A stretch of DNA of 64,000 bases, from positions 879,890 to 943,889 of the forward strand of contig NZ_LJJB01000007.1 in the NCBI RefSeq assembly GCF_001420695.1, read 5' to 3'. Position numbers and translations under genes: made by a program. Under the pieces are notes generated by a model, which had not been told where the DNA came from, made no database searches, and worked only from the letters and a program-made list of their open reading frames with translations. Below, one piece after another: positions 33,193-41,885 of the stretch (its first letter is position 1; each line of letters begins with the position of its first letter). Source of the DNA: Brevibacillus choshinensis (GTDB taxonomy: Bacteria > Bacillota > Bacilli > Brevibacillales > Brevibacillaceae).

Positions 33193-34104
33193 TTAGTCTA
33201 GCGCAAGTGTGGCAGAAGCTTCCTGAACTGAGGAGGATGCTGTTGCTGTTTGTCCATGTGCGATGAAGCTAGCTCCAGCAAGGGTATGCAACGTTATTTC
33301 TGGCCGAGAACGCAAGCGTACATTTAGACCGGTCTGACCCAATCCTTCACTGATGTAAAAGGATCGGCCATCGACTTGATGCAATCCTTTGACCATGTTC
33401 AGCTTTGGCAGTTTGCCCATCTTGGCCAGATGAAAAGGGCGAGGCCAGTGAATTTGTCCGCCGTGAAAATGACCGGACAGTAAATAGTCGTACGGGAAAT
33501 CCTTCATGTGCAACACGATATTTGGATCGTGAGTAAGTACCAAGCGAGCACCTGTTTCAGGGACGTTCCGGAATGATTTGGACAACTGGCTGTGTCCAGT
33601 AGAGAAATTATCTACCCCGATGATGTGCAATTCCTGGTCCTGATGGTAAATCGTTTCGTGCTGATTGATCAGGACACGACAGCCGATACGCTCCAGCTCG
33701 GTTTTGAGCAAGGCTAGCTTTGGAGGCGACAAGACGTAATCGTGATTGCCGAATACGACGTATGTGCCGAGAGCAGGCTGCAGGGCCATGACGGTTTCAA
33801 CGTATTGAACCGCTTTGGGAATATTTTTGTGGCGATCCAAGAGGTCACCGGTAATGGCAATCAGATCGATTGGGCGATCTGAAAAATCCTCAACGATTTT
33901 GGAAGCCTGCACCGATAAATTTTCCATGTGCAAGTCTGAAAGGTGCAAGACGGACAGAGGCTCCCAAAGGGCAGGATCGGGTAGTCGGCGAGAAGGTTGA
34001 AGCGGAATGGATACATAATTGGTATGAACATCAAATGTATTGCGGTAAGCGCGAATAAGTAACAGAGCAATCGCCGCTGCAAGGATCAGCCATAACATTT
34101 GCAT
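33193..34104 (-). CDS. Membrane-anchored metallophosphoesterase
   Basis: A 303-residue calcineurin-like phosphoesterase with an N-terminal membrane helix (about 3-19). All metal-binding motifs are present: LSDLHMEN, ITGDLLDRH, FGNHDYVL, LTHDPN and LSGHFHGGQ. Related YkuE/YaeI proteins act on lipid-linked or cell-surface phosphoesters; the substrate here is unknown. SD AAAGGAGA precedes the start. Divergent from acsA across 157 bases. Confidence 0.87.
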   Translation of the reverse strand: MQMLWLILAAAIALLLIRAYRNTFDVHTNYVSIPLQPSRRLPDPALWEPLSVLHLSDLHMENLSVQASKIVEDFSDRPIDLIAITGDLLDRHKNIPKAVQYVETVMALQPALGTYVVFGNHDYVLSPPKLALLKTELERIGCRVLINQHETIYHQDQELHIIGVDNFSTGHSQLSKSFRNVPETGARLVLTHDPNIVLHMKDFPYDYLLSGHFHGGQIHWPRPFHLAKMGKLPKLNMVKGLHQVDGRSFYISEGLGQTGLNVRLRSRPEITLHTLAGASFIAHGQTATASSSVQEASATLALD

Positions 34105-34261
34105 GTGCCATCTCCTTTATATTGTGAGTAACGCTCATTATACTAGATTTATTCTTGGTCCGAATAAGTAGGTTATTGGCAGGAGGAATTTCGAGAAAAG
34201 TGCAGAAATATTATGAAAGTTGAATGAAAAAGAATCCAGTGGAGTCTAGGAGAGTGAAAGT

Positions 34262-35977
34262 ATGAACGTGGAAAAAATTCCGGCGACGGATGGTCGGTTT
34301 AATCTGAACAATTACGACGAAGTCTACGCTAACTTTGATTGGGCAGAAGTGGAAAAACAGTTCACCTGGCACGAAACAGGCAAGGTGAATGTGGCATATG
34401 AAGCAATTGACCGTCATGTTTTGACGGATCGAAAAGATAAAACAGCCCTGATATACAGCGATTTGACTCGCGATGAGAGCTACACGTTTGCTCAGCTTAG
34501 TGAGCAGTCCAACAAGTTTGGGAACGTACTGCGCGGGTTAGGTATTGCTAAGGGAGATCGCGTGTTTGTCTTTATGCCTCGCACCCCAGAGCTTTATGTA
34601 AGCGTTTTAGGTACATTAAAAGTGGGTGCTATCGTAGGTCCGATGTTTGAAGCATTTATGGAAGCGGCTGTTCGAGATCGTCTGGAAAACAGCGAAGCCG
34701 TTGCAATCGTGACGACTCCTGCCTTGCTACCACGTATTCCTGTATCGGAATTGCCTGCTCTTAAACACGTGATTGTCGTAGGCTCCAAGGACGCGTTAGC
34801 TGAAGGTCTGATTAGCTTTGAAGCGGCAATGGCGGAAGCCTCCTCCGACTTTGAAATCGAGTGGGTGGACCGCGAAGACGGAATGATTCTTCATTATACG
34901 TCTGGTTCCACAGGCAAACCTAAAGGTGTCTTGCACGTTCACAATGCGATGATTCAGCACTACCAAACAGGAAAATGGGTGCTGGACCTGCAAGACGATG
35001 ACATCTACTGGTGCACAGCTGACCCAGGCTGGGTGACAGGTACTGCTTATGGTATCTTTGCTCCTTGGCTGAACGGTGTAACAAACGTAGTACGTGGTGG
35101 CCGCTTCACTCCGGAATCATGGTATGAAACGGTTGAAAAATATAAAGTGAGTGTCTGGTACAGCGCACCAACATCTTTCCGCATGCTGATGGGTGCTGGT
35201 GACGAGCTGGTCAAAAAATACGACTTTTCGCATTTGCGCCATGTTTTGAGCGTAGGCGAGCCGCTCAATCCAGAAGTCGTTTACTGGGGATTGCGCGTCT
35301 TCCAGCATCGCATTCACGACACATGGTGGATGACAGAAACCGGTGGGCAAACGATCTGTAACTACAAGAGTATGCCAATCAAGCCAGGTTCAATGGGCAA
35401 GCCAATTCCAGGTGTATACGCATCGATCATCGATGATCAAGGAAATGAGCTGCCGCCAAACCGCATGGGGAATCTGGCTGTAAAAGTCGGTTGGCCTGCG
35501 ATGATGAGACAGATTTGGAACAACCCTGCGAAATACCAAGAGTATTTCCACATTCCAGGCTGGTACGTATCTGGCGACTCTGCTTACAAGGACGAAGAAG
35601 GCTACTTCTGGTTCCAAGGCCGTATTGATGACGTGATCAATACGTCTGGTGAGCGGGTAGGTCCATTTGAAGTAGAAAGCAAGCTGGTAGAACATCCAGC
35701 AGTAGCTGAAGCGGGTGTAATCGGAAAGCCGGATCCAGTCCGCGGAGAGATCATCAAGGCATTTATCTCGCTGCGTGCCGGATATGAGCCAAGTGAGGCG
35801 CTGATGGAGGAAATCCGCAAGTTTGTCAAAGAAGGACTCGCTGCTCACGCCGCGCCGCGTGAGATCGAATTCCGCGACAAGCTGCCGAAGACTCGCTCCG
35901 GTAAAATCATGCGCCGCGTCTTGAAGGCGTGGGAGCTCGGACTTCCGACAGGCGACCTGTCCACGATGGAAGACTAA
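34262..35977 (+). CDS. acsA: Acetate-CoA ligase (acetyl-CoA synthetase)
   Basis: A 571-residue AMP-forming acetyl-CoA synthetase, the length of Bacillus AcsA. Motifs include LHYTSGSTGKPKGVLHVH, WWMTETGGQTI (acyl pocket tryptophan), the hinge FQGRIDDVINTSGERVGP and the C-terminal KTRSGKIMRRVLKAWE with the lysine that is acetylated in B. subtilis AcsA. It assimilates acetate after overflow metabolism. No acuABC genes are adjacent, unlike B. subtilis. No clear CcpA cre site was seen upstream. Start follows TAGGAGAG. Confidence 0.93.
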   Translation: MNVEKIPATDGRFNLNNYDEVYANFDWAEVEKQFTWHETGKVNVAYEAIDRHVLTDRKDKTALIYSDLTRDESYTFAQLSEQSNKFGNVLRGLGIAKGDRVFVFMPRTPELYVSVLGTLKVGAIVGPMFEAFMEAAVRDRLENSEAVAIVTTPALLPRIPVSELPALKHVIVVGSKDALAEGLISFEAAMAEASSDFEIEWVDREDGMILHYTSGSTGKPKGVLHVHNAMIQHYQTGKWVLDLQDDDIYWCTADPGWVTGTAYGIFAPWLNGVTNVVRGGRFTPESWYETVEKYKVSVWYSAPTSFRMLMGAGDELVKKYDFSHLRHVLSVGEPLNPEVVYWGLRVFQHRIHDTWWMTETGGQTICNYKSMPIKPGSMGKPIPGVYASIIDDQGNELPPNRMGNLAVKVGWPAMMRQIWNNPAKYQEYFHIPGWYVSGDSAYKDEEGYFWFQGRIDDVINTSGERVGPFEVESKLVEHPAVAEAGVIGKPDPVRGEIIKAFISLRAGYEPSEALMEEIRKFVKEGLAAHAAPREIEFRDKLPKTRSGKIMRRVLKAWELGLPTGDLSTMED

Positions 35978-35992
35978 TCCAAAAAATAAGCA

Positions 35993-36028
35993 AAAACCAT
36001 CTCCGCAAATAATGGGAGATGGTTTTTT
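35993..36028. terminator. Bidirectional terminator between acsA and czcD
   Basis: AAAACCATCTCC and GGAGATGGTTTT form a 12-bp stem with a 10-base loop and T-runs on both strands. Confidence 0.85.
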
Positions 36029-36040
36029 GTCGTTTGCGTC

Positions 36041-37021
36041 TTAATGGTTGTGATCGTGACAAGCAGTATTATGGGAATGATCGTGTCCAGCTTGCGGTTG
36101 ATTGCCTTCCTGGCATTGCATATTATCGTGTTGGACCGAAGAATTTTCGATCTGGATCGTCGCGTGGGTGATCCCAAAGTCGTGCTGCAACAGCTGGAGG
36201 GCTTTGGTCAAGATTGGGTAGCTGGGCAAGTCATCCTCGACAATCAGATGGCAGGTTAGCGATTCAAACCCCGACGTCACGGTCCATACGTGTAGATCGT
36301 GCACGGCTATCACTCCACTCAGCTGTTGCAGCTTCTCTGCTATTTGAGTGGTATCGAGACGGCTAGGGGCTCCTTCCAGCAAGATATGGACCGATTCTTT
36401 AGTCACCCGCCAAGCACTGATCATGATGAGAACAGCGACAATGACACTGATCAATGGGTCGGCGATGTACCAGTCAAATGCCCACATCAGAATGCCACCG
36501 AGAATGGCGCCGACGGATCCCAGCAGATCACCAAGGACGTGGAGGTAAGCACTTCGTACATTCATGTTTTCTTTGTAGTCGCCACGCATGAGGATAAAGG
36601 CGGCAGCGATGTTAGCCAATAATCCGATTGTGGCGATTACGATCATCGTCCCACTGGCGACCTCTGGCGGATTGAGCAGTCGCTGGTACGCCTCCCACAG
36701 AATAATCAAGGAGATTACGACGAGGGTCACTCCGTTAATGAGTGCTGCCAGTATTTCGAAGCGATGCATCCCGAACGTTTTTTGGGCAGAGGGTGGTCGA
36801 GCAGCAAAATGCATAGCAACCAGACTGAGCAAGAGAGCAGAAGCATCGCTTAGCATATGACCAGCATCTGATAGCAAGGCCAAGCTGTTGGTGAGAAAGC
36901 CCCCGATCATTTCTACGATCAAAAATACGCTGATAATCAAGAGAGACACGAGCAAGGCCTGTTTGCTAGCACCTCTGCCATGGTGATGGTGTCCATGTCC
37001 GTGATCATGATGATGACCCAT
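36041..37021 (-). CDS. czcD: Cation diffusion facilitator, CzcD-like
   Basis: A 326-residue CDF transporter: His-rich head (MGHHHDHGHGHHHHGRG), six membrane helices with the metal-site motifs in helices II (LLSDAGHMLSDA) and V (HVLGDLLGS), a cytoplasmic metal-binding C-terminal domain (VHDLHVWTVTSG) and a second His-rich tail. It exports Zn2+, Co2+ and Cd2+ in exchange for H+ or K+. ATG 37021 has GGGAGG 7 bases before it. It lies 24 bases behind the FAD oxidoreductase gene, so the two form an operon like B. subtilis czcD-czcO but in the opposite gene order. Confidence 0.92.
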   Translation of the reverse strand: MGHHHDHGHGHHHHGRGASKQALLVSLLIISVFLIVEMIGGFLTNSLALLSDAGHMLSDASALLLSLVAMHFAARPPSAQKTFGMHRFEILAALINGVTLVVISLIILWEAYQRLLNPPEVASGTMIVIATIGLLANIAAAFILMRGDYKENMNVRSAYLHVLGDLLGSVGAILGGILMWAFDWYIADPLISVIVAVLIMISAWRVTKESVHILLEGAPSRLDTTQIAEKLQQLSGVIAVHDLHVWTVTSGFESLTCHLIVEDDLPSYPILTKALQLLQHDFGITHATIQIENSSVQHDNMQCQEGNQPQAGHDHSHNTACHDHNH

Positions 37022-37045
37022 GTATATACCTCCCAAACAATAGGA

Positions 37046-38116
37046 TTACGAACGAAGAAGGTCTGTGATTTCGTTTACCAGAAAGTGAGCGTCATGACCG
37101 GCCCCGCCTAGTAGTGCGGACTGACGATTGTACTGCCAGGGCAGACCTAGAAAGAAGATCCCTGGAGTAGGTGAGACACCTCGGTTGTGTACGGGACGTC
37201 CTTGATCGTCCAGTATGCCCGGTACCTCTACCCATTTGTATCGAAGACGATAGCCGGTTGCCCAGATGATATTTGACACAGTAGCGGTGCGGCCGTCCGC
37301 AAAAGTAGCGACGCGGCCAGATAGAGAAACGGTTCGTGAGGAGAGTGTTAATTTCCCTGTGTGAAGCAATTTTCGTAGTTCCTTTCTGTATCCGAAAATA
37401 GGATCCGGCAAAGAGTGGTAGAGCTTGCCAAGCCAGGAGCTGACGGGAGCTGTGAGTATACCGAGCTTGCGCATGTAAGTAAAAATAGTCTTACCCAAAA
37501 TGGTTAGCGGCAGAAATGTTCGGGATTGTCCCATGGATAAAAAAACAGGATGTTTTCCTGTGAGCTCGATCGCAATCTGCACACCCGAATTCCCCCCGCC
37601 CACTACGAGAACGGGACCATCGGACAGCTGTTGCTCATTTCGGTAGGTGGCCGTGTGCCATTGCACCACATCGTTATCCGCATTCGTATGTAGATCAGGC
37701 CAATAAGGCTCATGAAAGGGACCAGTGGCAATAACAACAGATCGAGCGAGCAAAATGCGTTCTTGCGTGTGGACTCGAAAACCAGGAGAGCCAGGAGAGT
37801 CTGTTTCCTCCAAGCGTATCACCTCGACTCCAAGTTCGATCGGCAATTGAAAATGGTGGGCATACAGTTCTAAATAATAGGCAACTTCATTTTTGTCAGG
37901 CAATCCGCTCCGTTGCCCAGGGAAGGGGAGTCCAGGCAGGTCATTGAACGAACGGGGTGTAAAGAGCACTAAGGAGTCGTAACGTTCGCGCCAACTCGTG
38001 CCAACACGCTCGCTTTTTTCCAAAATAACGAAGCGATGGCCTCGCTGCTGTAGATGGTAACCAATGGATAATCCTGCTTGGCCTCCACGGATTACGATAA
38101 CGTCGTAGTCGTACAT
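37046..38116 (-). CDS. czcO: CzcO-like FAD/NADPH oxidoreductase
   Basis: A 356-residue flavoprotein of the flavin monooxygenase type: FAD-binding Rossmann motif around VIRGGQAGLSIGYHL, an NADPH motif VVGGGNSGVQIAIEL and the ATGYRLRYKW segment. In B. subtilis czcO (formerly trkA) accompanies czcD; its enzymatic role in metal or potassium handling is unresolved. Here it is the promoter-proximal gene, with a sigma-A-like promoter and a palindrome overlapping the -35 box. The first glycine of the usual GxGxxG is replaced (IRGGQAG), as seen in some relatives. Confidence 0.82.
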   Translation of the reverse strand: MYDYDVIVIRGGQAGLSIGYHLQQRGHRFVILEKSERVGTSWRERYDSLVLFTPRSFNDLPGLPFPGQRSGLPDKNEVAYYLELYAHHFQLPIELGVEVIRLEETDSPGSPGFRVHTQERILLARSVVIATGPFHEPYWPDLHTNADNDVVQWHTATYRNEQQLSDGPVLVVGGGNSGVQIAIELTGKHPVFLSMGQSRTFLPLTILGKTIFTYMRKLGILTAPVSSWLGKLYHSLPDPIFGYRKELRKLLHTGKLTLSSRTVSLSGRVATFADGRTATVSNIIWATGYRLRYKWVEVPGILDDQGRPVHNRGVSPTPGIFFLGLPWQYNRQSALLGGAGHDAHFLVNEITDLLRS

Positions 38117-38150
38117 GAGTGTTCCTACTTTCTAAATCGTTTTCAACTAA

Positions 38151-38192
38151 ATCATACCAGATACAATATAATATTCAAGTAATCATTTGAAT
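38151..38192 (-). promoter_or_regulatory. czcO-czcD promoter with overlapping operator
   Basis: On the minus strand TTGAAT (38178-38173) and TATGAT (38156-38151) are 16 bases apart. The -35 box is one half of the inverted repeat ATTCAA-N8-TTGAAT (38173-38192). A repressor bound there would block RNA polymerase. An ArsR-type metal sensor such as CzrA would be expected from B. subtilis, but the match to its consensus is not good enough to name it. Confidence 0.6.
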
Positions 38193-38203
38193 GTTATCGC
38201 AAG

Positions 38204-38234
38204 AAAAAGCCGTTGTGAAAAAACAACGGCTTTC
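38204..38234 (-). terminator. Terminator of the zincin-like gene
   Basis: GCCGTTGT and ACAACGGC form an 8-bp stem extended by A-T pairs, with a TTTTTC tail on the minus strand. It sits 31 bases behind the stop of the 453-residue gene and may also shield the czcO promoter. Confidence 0.75.
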
Positions 38235-38264
38235 ACGCATTTTGTTTGTAAAATAAGTAACCGA

Positions 38265-39626
38265 TTAACTCGCCGAACGGGAGTAGATTCGATGTGGGGT
38301 TAGATCTCCACGATGGCGCACGTAGAGCGGGCCCCATGAAGGATTTGCGTCGTGCATGCTTTTTAGCAACGTCGTCATGCCTGCAAAGACGGTTGGAGCC
38401 TCAAGCTCCCCGGCAACAGCTGAAGTCACTGCAGCAGCAACCACGTGTGCGGCATACATGCCGGAAACGATGCCATCGTGGACAGTCAGCGAACCGGAAA
38501 AATGAGAACGTATTTCTTGCACGATTCGTTCGTCTTCATTATGCCAGTTCTGAATTTGCCCAAGAGCATGACCTTCGAGACTGAGCAGGCGTGCCTCTGC
38601 AATCGTTCGCGCAACGATGGCGGCTGATTTTTTAGCCGTGTCTGCATCGAGCACAGCTCTTCCCAAGGTAATTCCTTTCAAATCGCGATCTGTTTCTTCT
38701 ACCAAGGCATCCGCCCATTCCTTTGCGTTGTCAAAGTGAAGCATGCGTACAGTTTCGGCAGCAAGATATCCACGTAAAATGTCTGCAGGATGGGGATCGT
38801 TTTGAGGGCCAGCATTACGCAATGTCGCTTGGCCAGTGTATGCCTTATTCAGCCCGCGAAAATATCCAATCAAGCCAATTCCTGCGGCAGGACCTGTGTT
38901 TAAGATTCCAAGCACATCGGAGGCGGTCTCATCAATGCGTAGGGACCAATAGTCAGCCAACGTACGATTGTGCATTTCATCTGCCAATGCGTCAAAAACC
39001 GTTTGCTGCAATTCTCCCAGCAATCCGGTATCTGCATGGAGAATGTCGTGTCCAGCTGTTTCGTGACCTAATGCGGACCAAGCCAACAGACCCAGTCGAG
39101 AATTTGCGGGAGGCAGATTGACGATGCCCGTCTTGATTCCAAAATGAGCGGTAGCCTCGGCCGTCCACGTATACGGGCCAAATTGCGGGCGTCCCCATTT
39201 CACGAGCGGAGCAATCAGGCTCACATCAGGAGGCTTAATGCCTTTCCTGTCTTCCTCGCTCAAAAAGCCGTCGTACAAATCGCTAACTACTTCCTGAAAG
39301 GCATCCGTCGCTTCTCGTTCATACGCTTCGCTGTTTTGTAAAATGGCTTGGGCGATATCGCAAAACAAACCGGCTTCTCTTTCTTTGTGTGGGTCACGCC
39401 TCAGCATTTCAGCGAATCCAGACTCGGATAGCTTGTCCATTGTTTGAAGAAACGGATTGTAAACGTGTTCCCGATAAAGAGGGGGGAGGGTTTCGGCTGC
39501 ATCTTGCAAGCGTCCGTACAACGATTGATACTCAGTCGGATCTGGTGGACCGGTATTCTCGTCCAGGGCAGCGAGGGTTACGTCTTCCATGCAGGCCAGT
39601 AGATGGCGAAAATCAGGATGGTTCAT
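38265..39626 (-). CDS. Unrecognised protein with a zincin-like HExxxH motif
   Basis: A 453-residue soluble protein that I do not recognise as a named family. It has HETAGH (188-193) at the start of what looks like a helix and DETASD (232-237) about 40 residues on, an arrangement like the metal-binding helices of zinc metallopeptidases, though with HExxxH instead of HExxH spacing. A second part (about 330-440) is helical with many Ala and His. There is no signal peptide or membrane segment. ATG 39626 has GGAGG 8 bases upstream. Single gene between a czc operon and a Zur-type permease pair, so a metal link is possible but unproven. Confidence 0.6.
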   Translation of the reverse strand: MNHPDFRHLLACMEDVTLAALDENTGPPDPTEYQSLYGRLQDAAETLPPLYREHVYNPFLQTMDKLSESGFAEMLRRDPHKEREAGLFCDIAQAILQNSEAYEREATDAFQEVVSDLYDGFLSEEDRKGIKPPDVSLIAPLVKWGRPQFGPYTWTAEATAHFGIKTGIVNLPPANSRLGLLAWSALGHETAGHDILHADTGLLGELQQTVFDALADEMHNRTLADYWSLRIDETASDVLGILNTGPAAGIGLIGYFRGLNKAYTGQATLRNAGPQNDPHPADILRGYLAAETVRMLHFDNAKEWADALVEETDRDLKGITLGRAVLDADTAKKSAAIVARTIAEARLLSLEGHALGQIQNWHNEDERIVQEIRSHFSGSLTVHDGIVSGMYAAHVVAAAVTSAVAGELEAPTVFAGMTTLLKSMHDANPSWGPLYVRHRGDLTPHRIYSRSAS

Positions 39627-39814
39627 GCGTGACGCCTCCAATCGTCTAGAGAATGTGGGCTCTCGACACGAGTTACGTCAAACCAAGGGCGGCTTTTTGG
39701 GGACCCACCTCCTTTCCAGTTGGACGGGGGTTGGTTCTTCCATTATAAAACGGCCGAATTGGAAAAAAAAGTACGGAGAGGTAGGCGGATAGTAGGATTT
39801 ATTTCTAAAAACCG

Positions 39815-39843
39815 TTGTAAGGTTGTCCCGAACCGAATATAAT
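39815..39843 (+). promoter_or_regulatory. Sigma-A promoter of the permease pair
   Basis: TTGTAA (39815-39820) and a perfect TATAAT (39838-39843), 17 bases apart. The Zur-like box begins within the -10 element. Confidence 0.8.
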
Positions 39844-39860
39844 TCGTAATGATTATGATT
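39842..39860. promoter_or_regulatory. Zur-type operator
   Basis: TCGTAATGATTATGA (39844-39858) differs at one position from the Bacillus Zur core TCGTAATNATTACGA. It covers the predicted transcription start, so zinc-loaded Zur would repress the two genes behind it. Fur and PerR boxes have related shapes, but the TCG...TGA flanks favour Zur. Confidence 0.75.
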
Positions 39861-39881
39861 TGTGGGAGAGGAGGAACTGAC

Positions 39882-40886
39882 TTGCTTGTGAAGCTTCGCC
39901 GATTTTTCCTGGAAATCATCGGAGCGCTTTTGCTGGGATTAGCTGCGGCTTGGTTGACTACGAGCGGAAGGGGCAGCTGGTTTTCTGGCTGGCAGATCGA
40001 GTGGTCGCCACGCTGGCTGGACATCAAGACGTTTTTTCTCAGTATCGTGTTGGAAGCCATTCCGTTTGTGCTGCTCGGGGTGTTCTTTTCCGCTTTTATC
40101 CAGACGTTCGTAACGGAAGAACAGGTACGGCGTTGGACGCCAAAACATCCTCTGGTAGCTTTACCCTTCGGGGCATTGCTGGGATTTTTGTTCCCGGTCT
40201 GCGAATGTGCGATTATTCCGGTTGTTCGCCGTTTGATCCAAAAGGGGATGCCGCTTCACGTGGGGATTGTGTTTTTGCTAGCGGGTCCGATCGTCAATCC
40301 GGTCGTTTTATCTTCTACATACATTGCATTTGCAAGACAACCAGATCTGGCGTTCCACAGAGGGGCGGCGGCTTTTCTCGTCGCAATTATCATCGGCATA
40401 TTGGTTTTGCTGTTTGTTCGTAAAAATCCGCTACGTCTGGGAATGGACTCACAAAATTGTCATGAAGAAGCTCATACGGAAGCGATGCGAGGTAAGCTTT
40501 CGGCCACGTTTTCCCACGCAATCGACGAATTTTTCGATATGGGGAAATATTTGCTGTTAGGTGCGTTTATCAGTGCTTTGCTTCAAGTATACGTAAGCAG
40601 AGAGACACTCGTGGAGATCGGTCAGACTCCGGTTGCGTCTCATTTGGTCATGATGGGGATGGCCTATCTTTTCTCCCTGTGCTCAGAGGCGGACGCCTTT
40701 ATCGCGGCATCCTTTTCGAATTCCTTTCATAGCAGCTCGCTACTGGCTTTTCTCGTCTTTGGGCCGATGCTGGACATGAAAACCACGTTGATGCTGTTTA
40801 GCACCTTTCGCTTCGGATTTGTGGTCAAACTGGTTGCAATTGTCACCGTACTCGTACTCTCCGTGACAATGCTATGGCCGGTCTAA
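39882..40886 (+). CDS. ycgR: Permease, UPF0718/YcgR family
   Basis: A 334-residue membrane protein with about eight helices. The signature LFPVCECAIIPVVRRL carries the conserved paired cysteines of this family, and there is a central His/Glu-rich cytoplasmic loop (NCHEEAHTEAMRG) that may bind metal. Related permeases include ArsP-type exporters. TTG 39882 is chosen because GGAGG lies 7 bases before it; the frame is open to 39849. It forms a pair with the next gene, as ycgR-ycgQ do in B. subtilis, and lies directly behind a Zur-type box, so a role in zinc-limited growth is inferred. Confidence 0.82.
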   Translation: MLVKLRRFFLEIIGALLLGLAAAWLTTSGRGSWFSGWQIEWSPRWLDIKTFFLSIVLEAIPFVLLGVFFSAFIQTFVTEEQVRRWTPKHPLVALPFGALLGFLFPVCECAIIPVVRRLIQKGMPLHVGIVFLLAGPIVNPVVLSSTYIAFARQPDLAFHRGAAAFLVAIIIGILVLLFVRKNPLRLGMDSQNCHEEAHTEAMRGKLSATFSHAIDEFFDMGKYLLLGAFISALLQVYVSRETLVEIGQTPVASHLVMMGMAYLFSLCSEADAFIAASFSNSFHSSSLLAFLVFGPMLDMKTTLMLFSTFRFGFVVKLVAIVTVLVLSVTMLWPV

Positions 40887-40898
40887 GGAGGGATTGTG

Positions 40899-41873
40899 AT
40901 GAATCAAGCGAGTGTAAAACGACATTACTTCCTGCGCAGTTTGATTTTGATCGGGTTCACTGGGCTGTTAGCACAGCTCATCATTACGGATCGTCTCGGT
41001 CACTATCTGGCACCTCGATTGCATATGTTCAGCTATGTCACACTTGGGATTCTGATCATGTTAACGCTTGTCAGCTTACGGCAGGCTTTCTTGGGAGCAA
41101 CTGCGTACGATTGCGACTGCGAGGATGCGCATAAGATTCCGCGCTCCTTGTGGCGTTCCGTGTTGGTATACGGGATGTTTGTCTTACCGTTGGCGATGGG
41201 ATTTTTCATGCCGGATCAAATACTCGGCAGTGATGTGGCAGAAAAACGGGGGATCACTTTGCTCAGTTACGACGTGAAAAAACTGGCGGAGGTAACTGGA
41301 GCGGCGAATACCCCTAATGCGCCTACGCAGAGTGTGTCCAGTTTGCAAGGTAATTCGTCACAACAAGGAGGGGAAGCCGATCCGTCAGCATCCATACCGG
41401 TTCGATCTGATGAACAGATTCGCCAGAAATTTTCGGCCACTGGCTTGGGTGATTTTTACACGGACATGGCTGTGTCGTTGTACAAGCAACCCGTCATCAT
41501 GCTCAATGACAAAGTGTTTTTGGATGGATTGACGACGATGGAGCTATACGCAAAGGAGTTTGCAGGCAAGGAGATCGAGACGCTCGGCTTTGTTTATCGT
41601 CAGCCTGATTTTACGGCACACCAGTTCGTTGTCGCACGCTTCTCCGTTTCATGCTGCACGGCCGATGCCAACGTTTTTGGGGTGCTGGTGGAAAATGATC
41701 AAGGGAGCAAATGGGCCAAGGACAGCTGGGTAAAAGTACGAGGAAAGCTGGAAGCGCGAACAGTAGACGGATATGACATGCTTGTACTGAGAGCAAGTAA
41801 GATCGAACCGGTCAAACCACCAAAGGATCCTTATGTTTATTACAATTACGATACACCTGTGGGCAATGAATGA
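40899..41873 (+). CDS. ycgQ: Putative permease subunit, TIGR03943/YcgQ family
   Basis: A 324-residue protein with three or four N-terminal membrane helices (about 12-125) and a large extracytoplasmic C-terminal domain with FVVARFSVSCCTADANVFG, whose adjacent cysteines are a mark of this family. It always accompanies the UPF0718 permease and is thought to form a complex with it. ATG 40899 has AAGGAGG 7 bases before it; the gap to the preceding gene is 12 bases. The transported species is not known. Confidence 0.82.
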   Translation: MNQASVKRHYFLRSLILIGFTGLLAQLIITDRLGHYLAPRLHMFSYVTLGILIMLTLVSLRQAFLGATAYDCDCEDAHKIPRSLWRSVLVYGMFVLPLAMGFFMPDQILGSDVAEKRGITLLSYDVKKLAEVTGAANTPNAPTQSVSSLQGNSSQQGGEADPSASIPVRSDEQIRQKFSATGLGDFYTDMAVSLYKQPVIMLNDKVFLDGLTTMELYAKEFAGKEIETLGFVYRQPDFTAHQFVVARFSVSCCTADANVFGVLVENDQGSKWAKDSWVKVRGKLEARTVDGYDMLVLRASKIEPVKPPKDPYVYYNYDTPVGNE

Positions 41874-41885
41874 GGGGGGTTATGC

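Noticed and set aside
34105-34261. CcpA cre site before acsA
   Set aside because: No sequence close enough to TGNAANCGNNNNCA was found in the divergent region.
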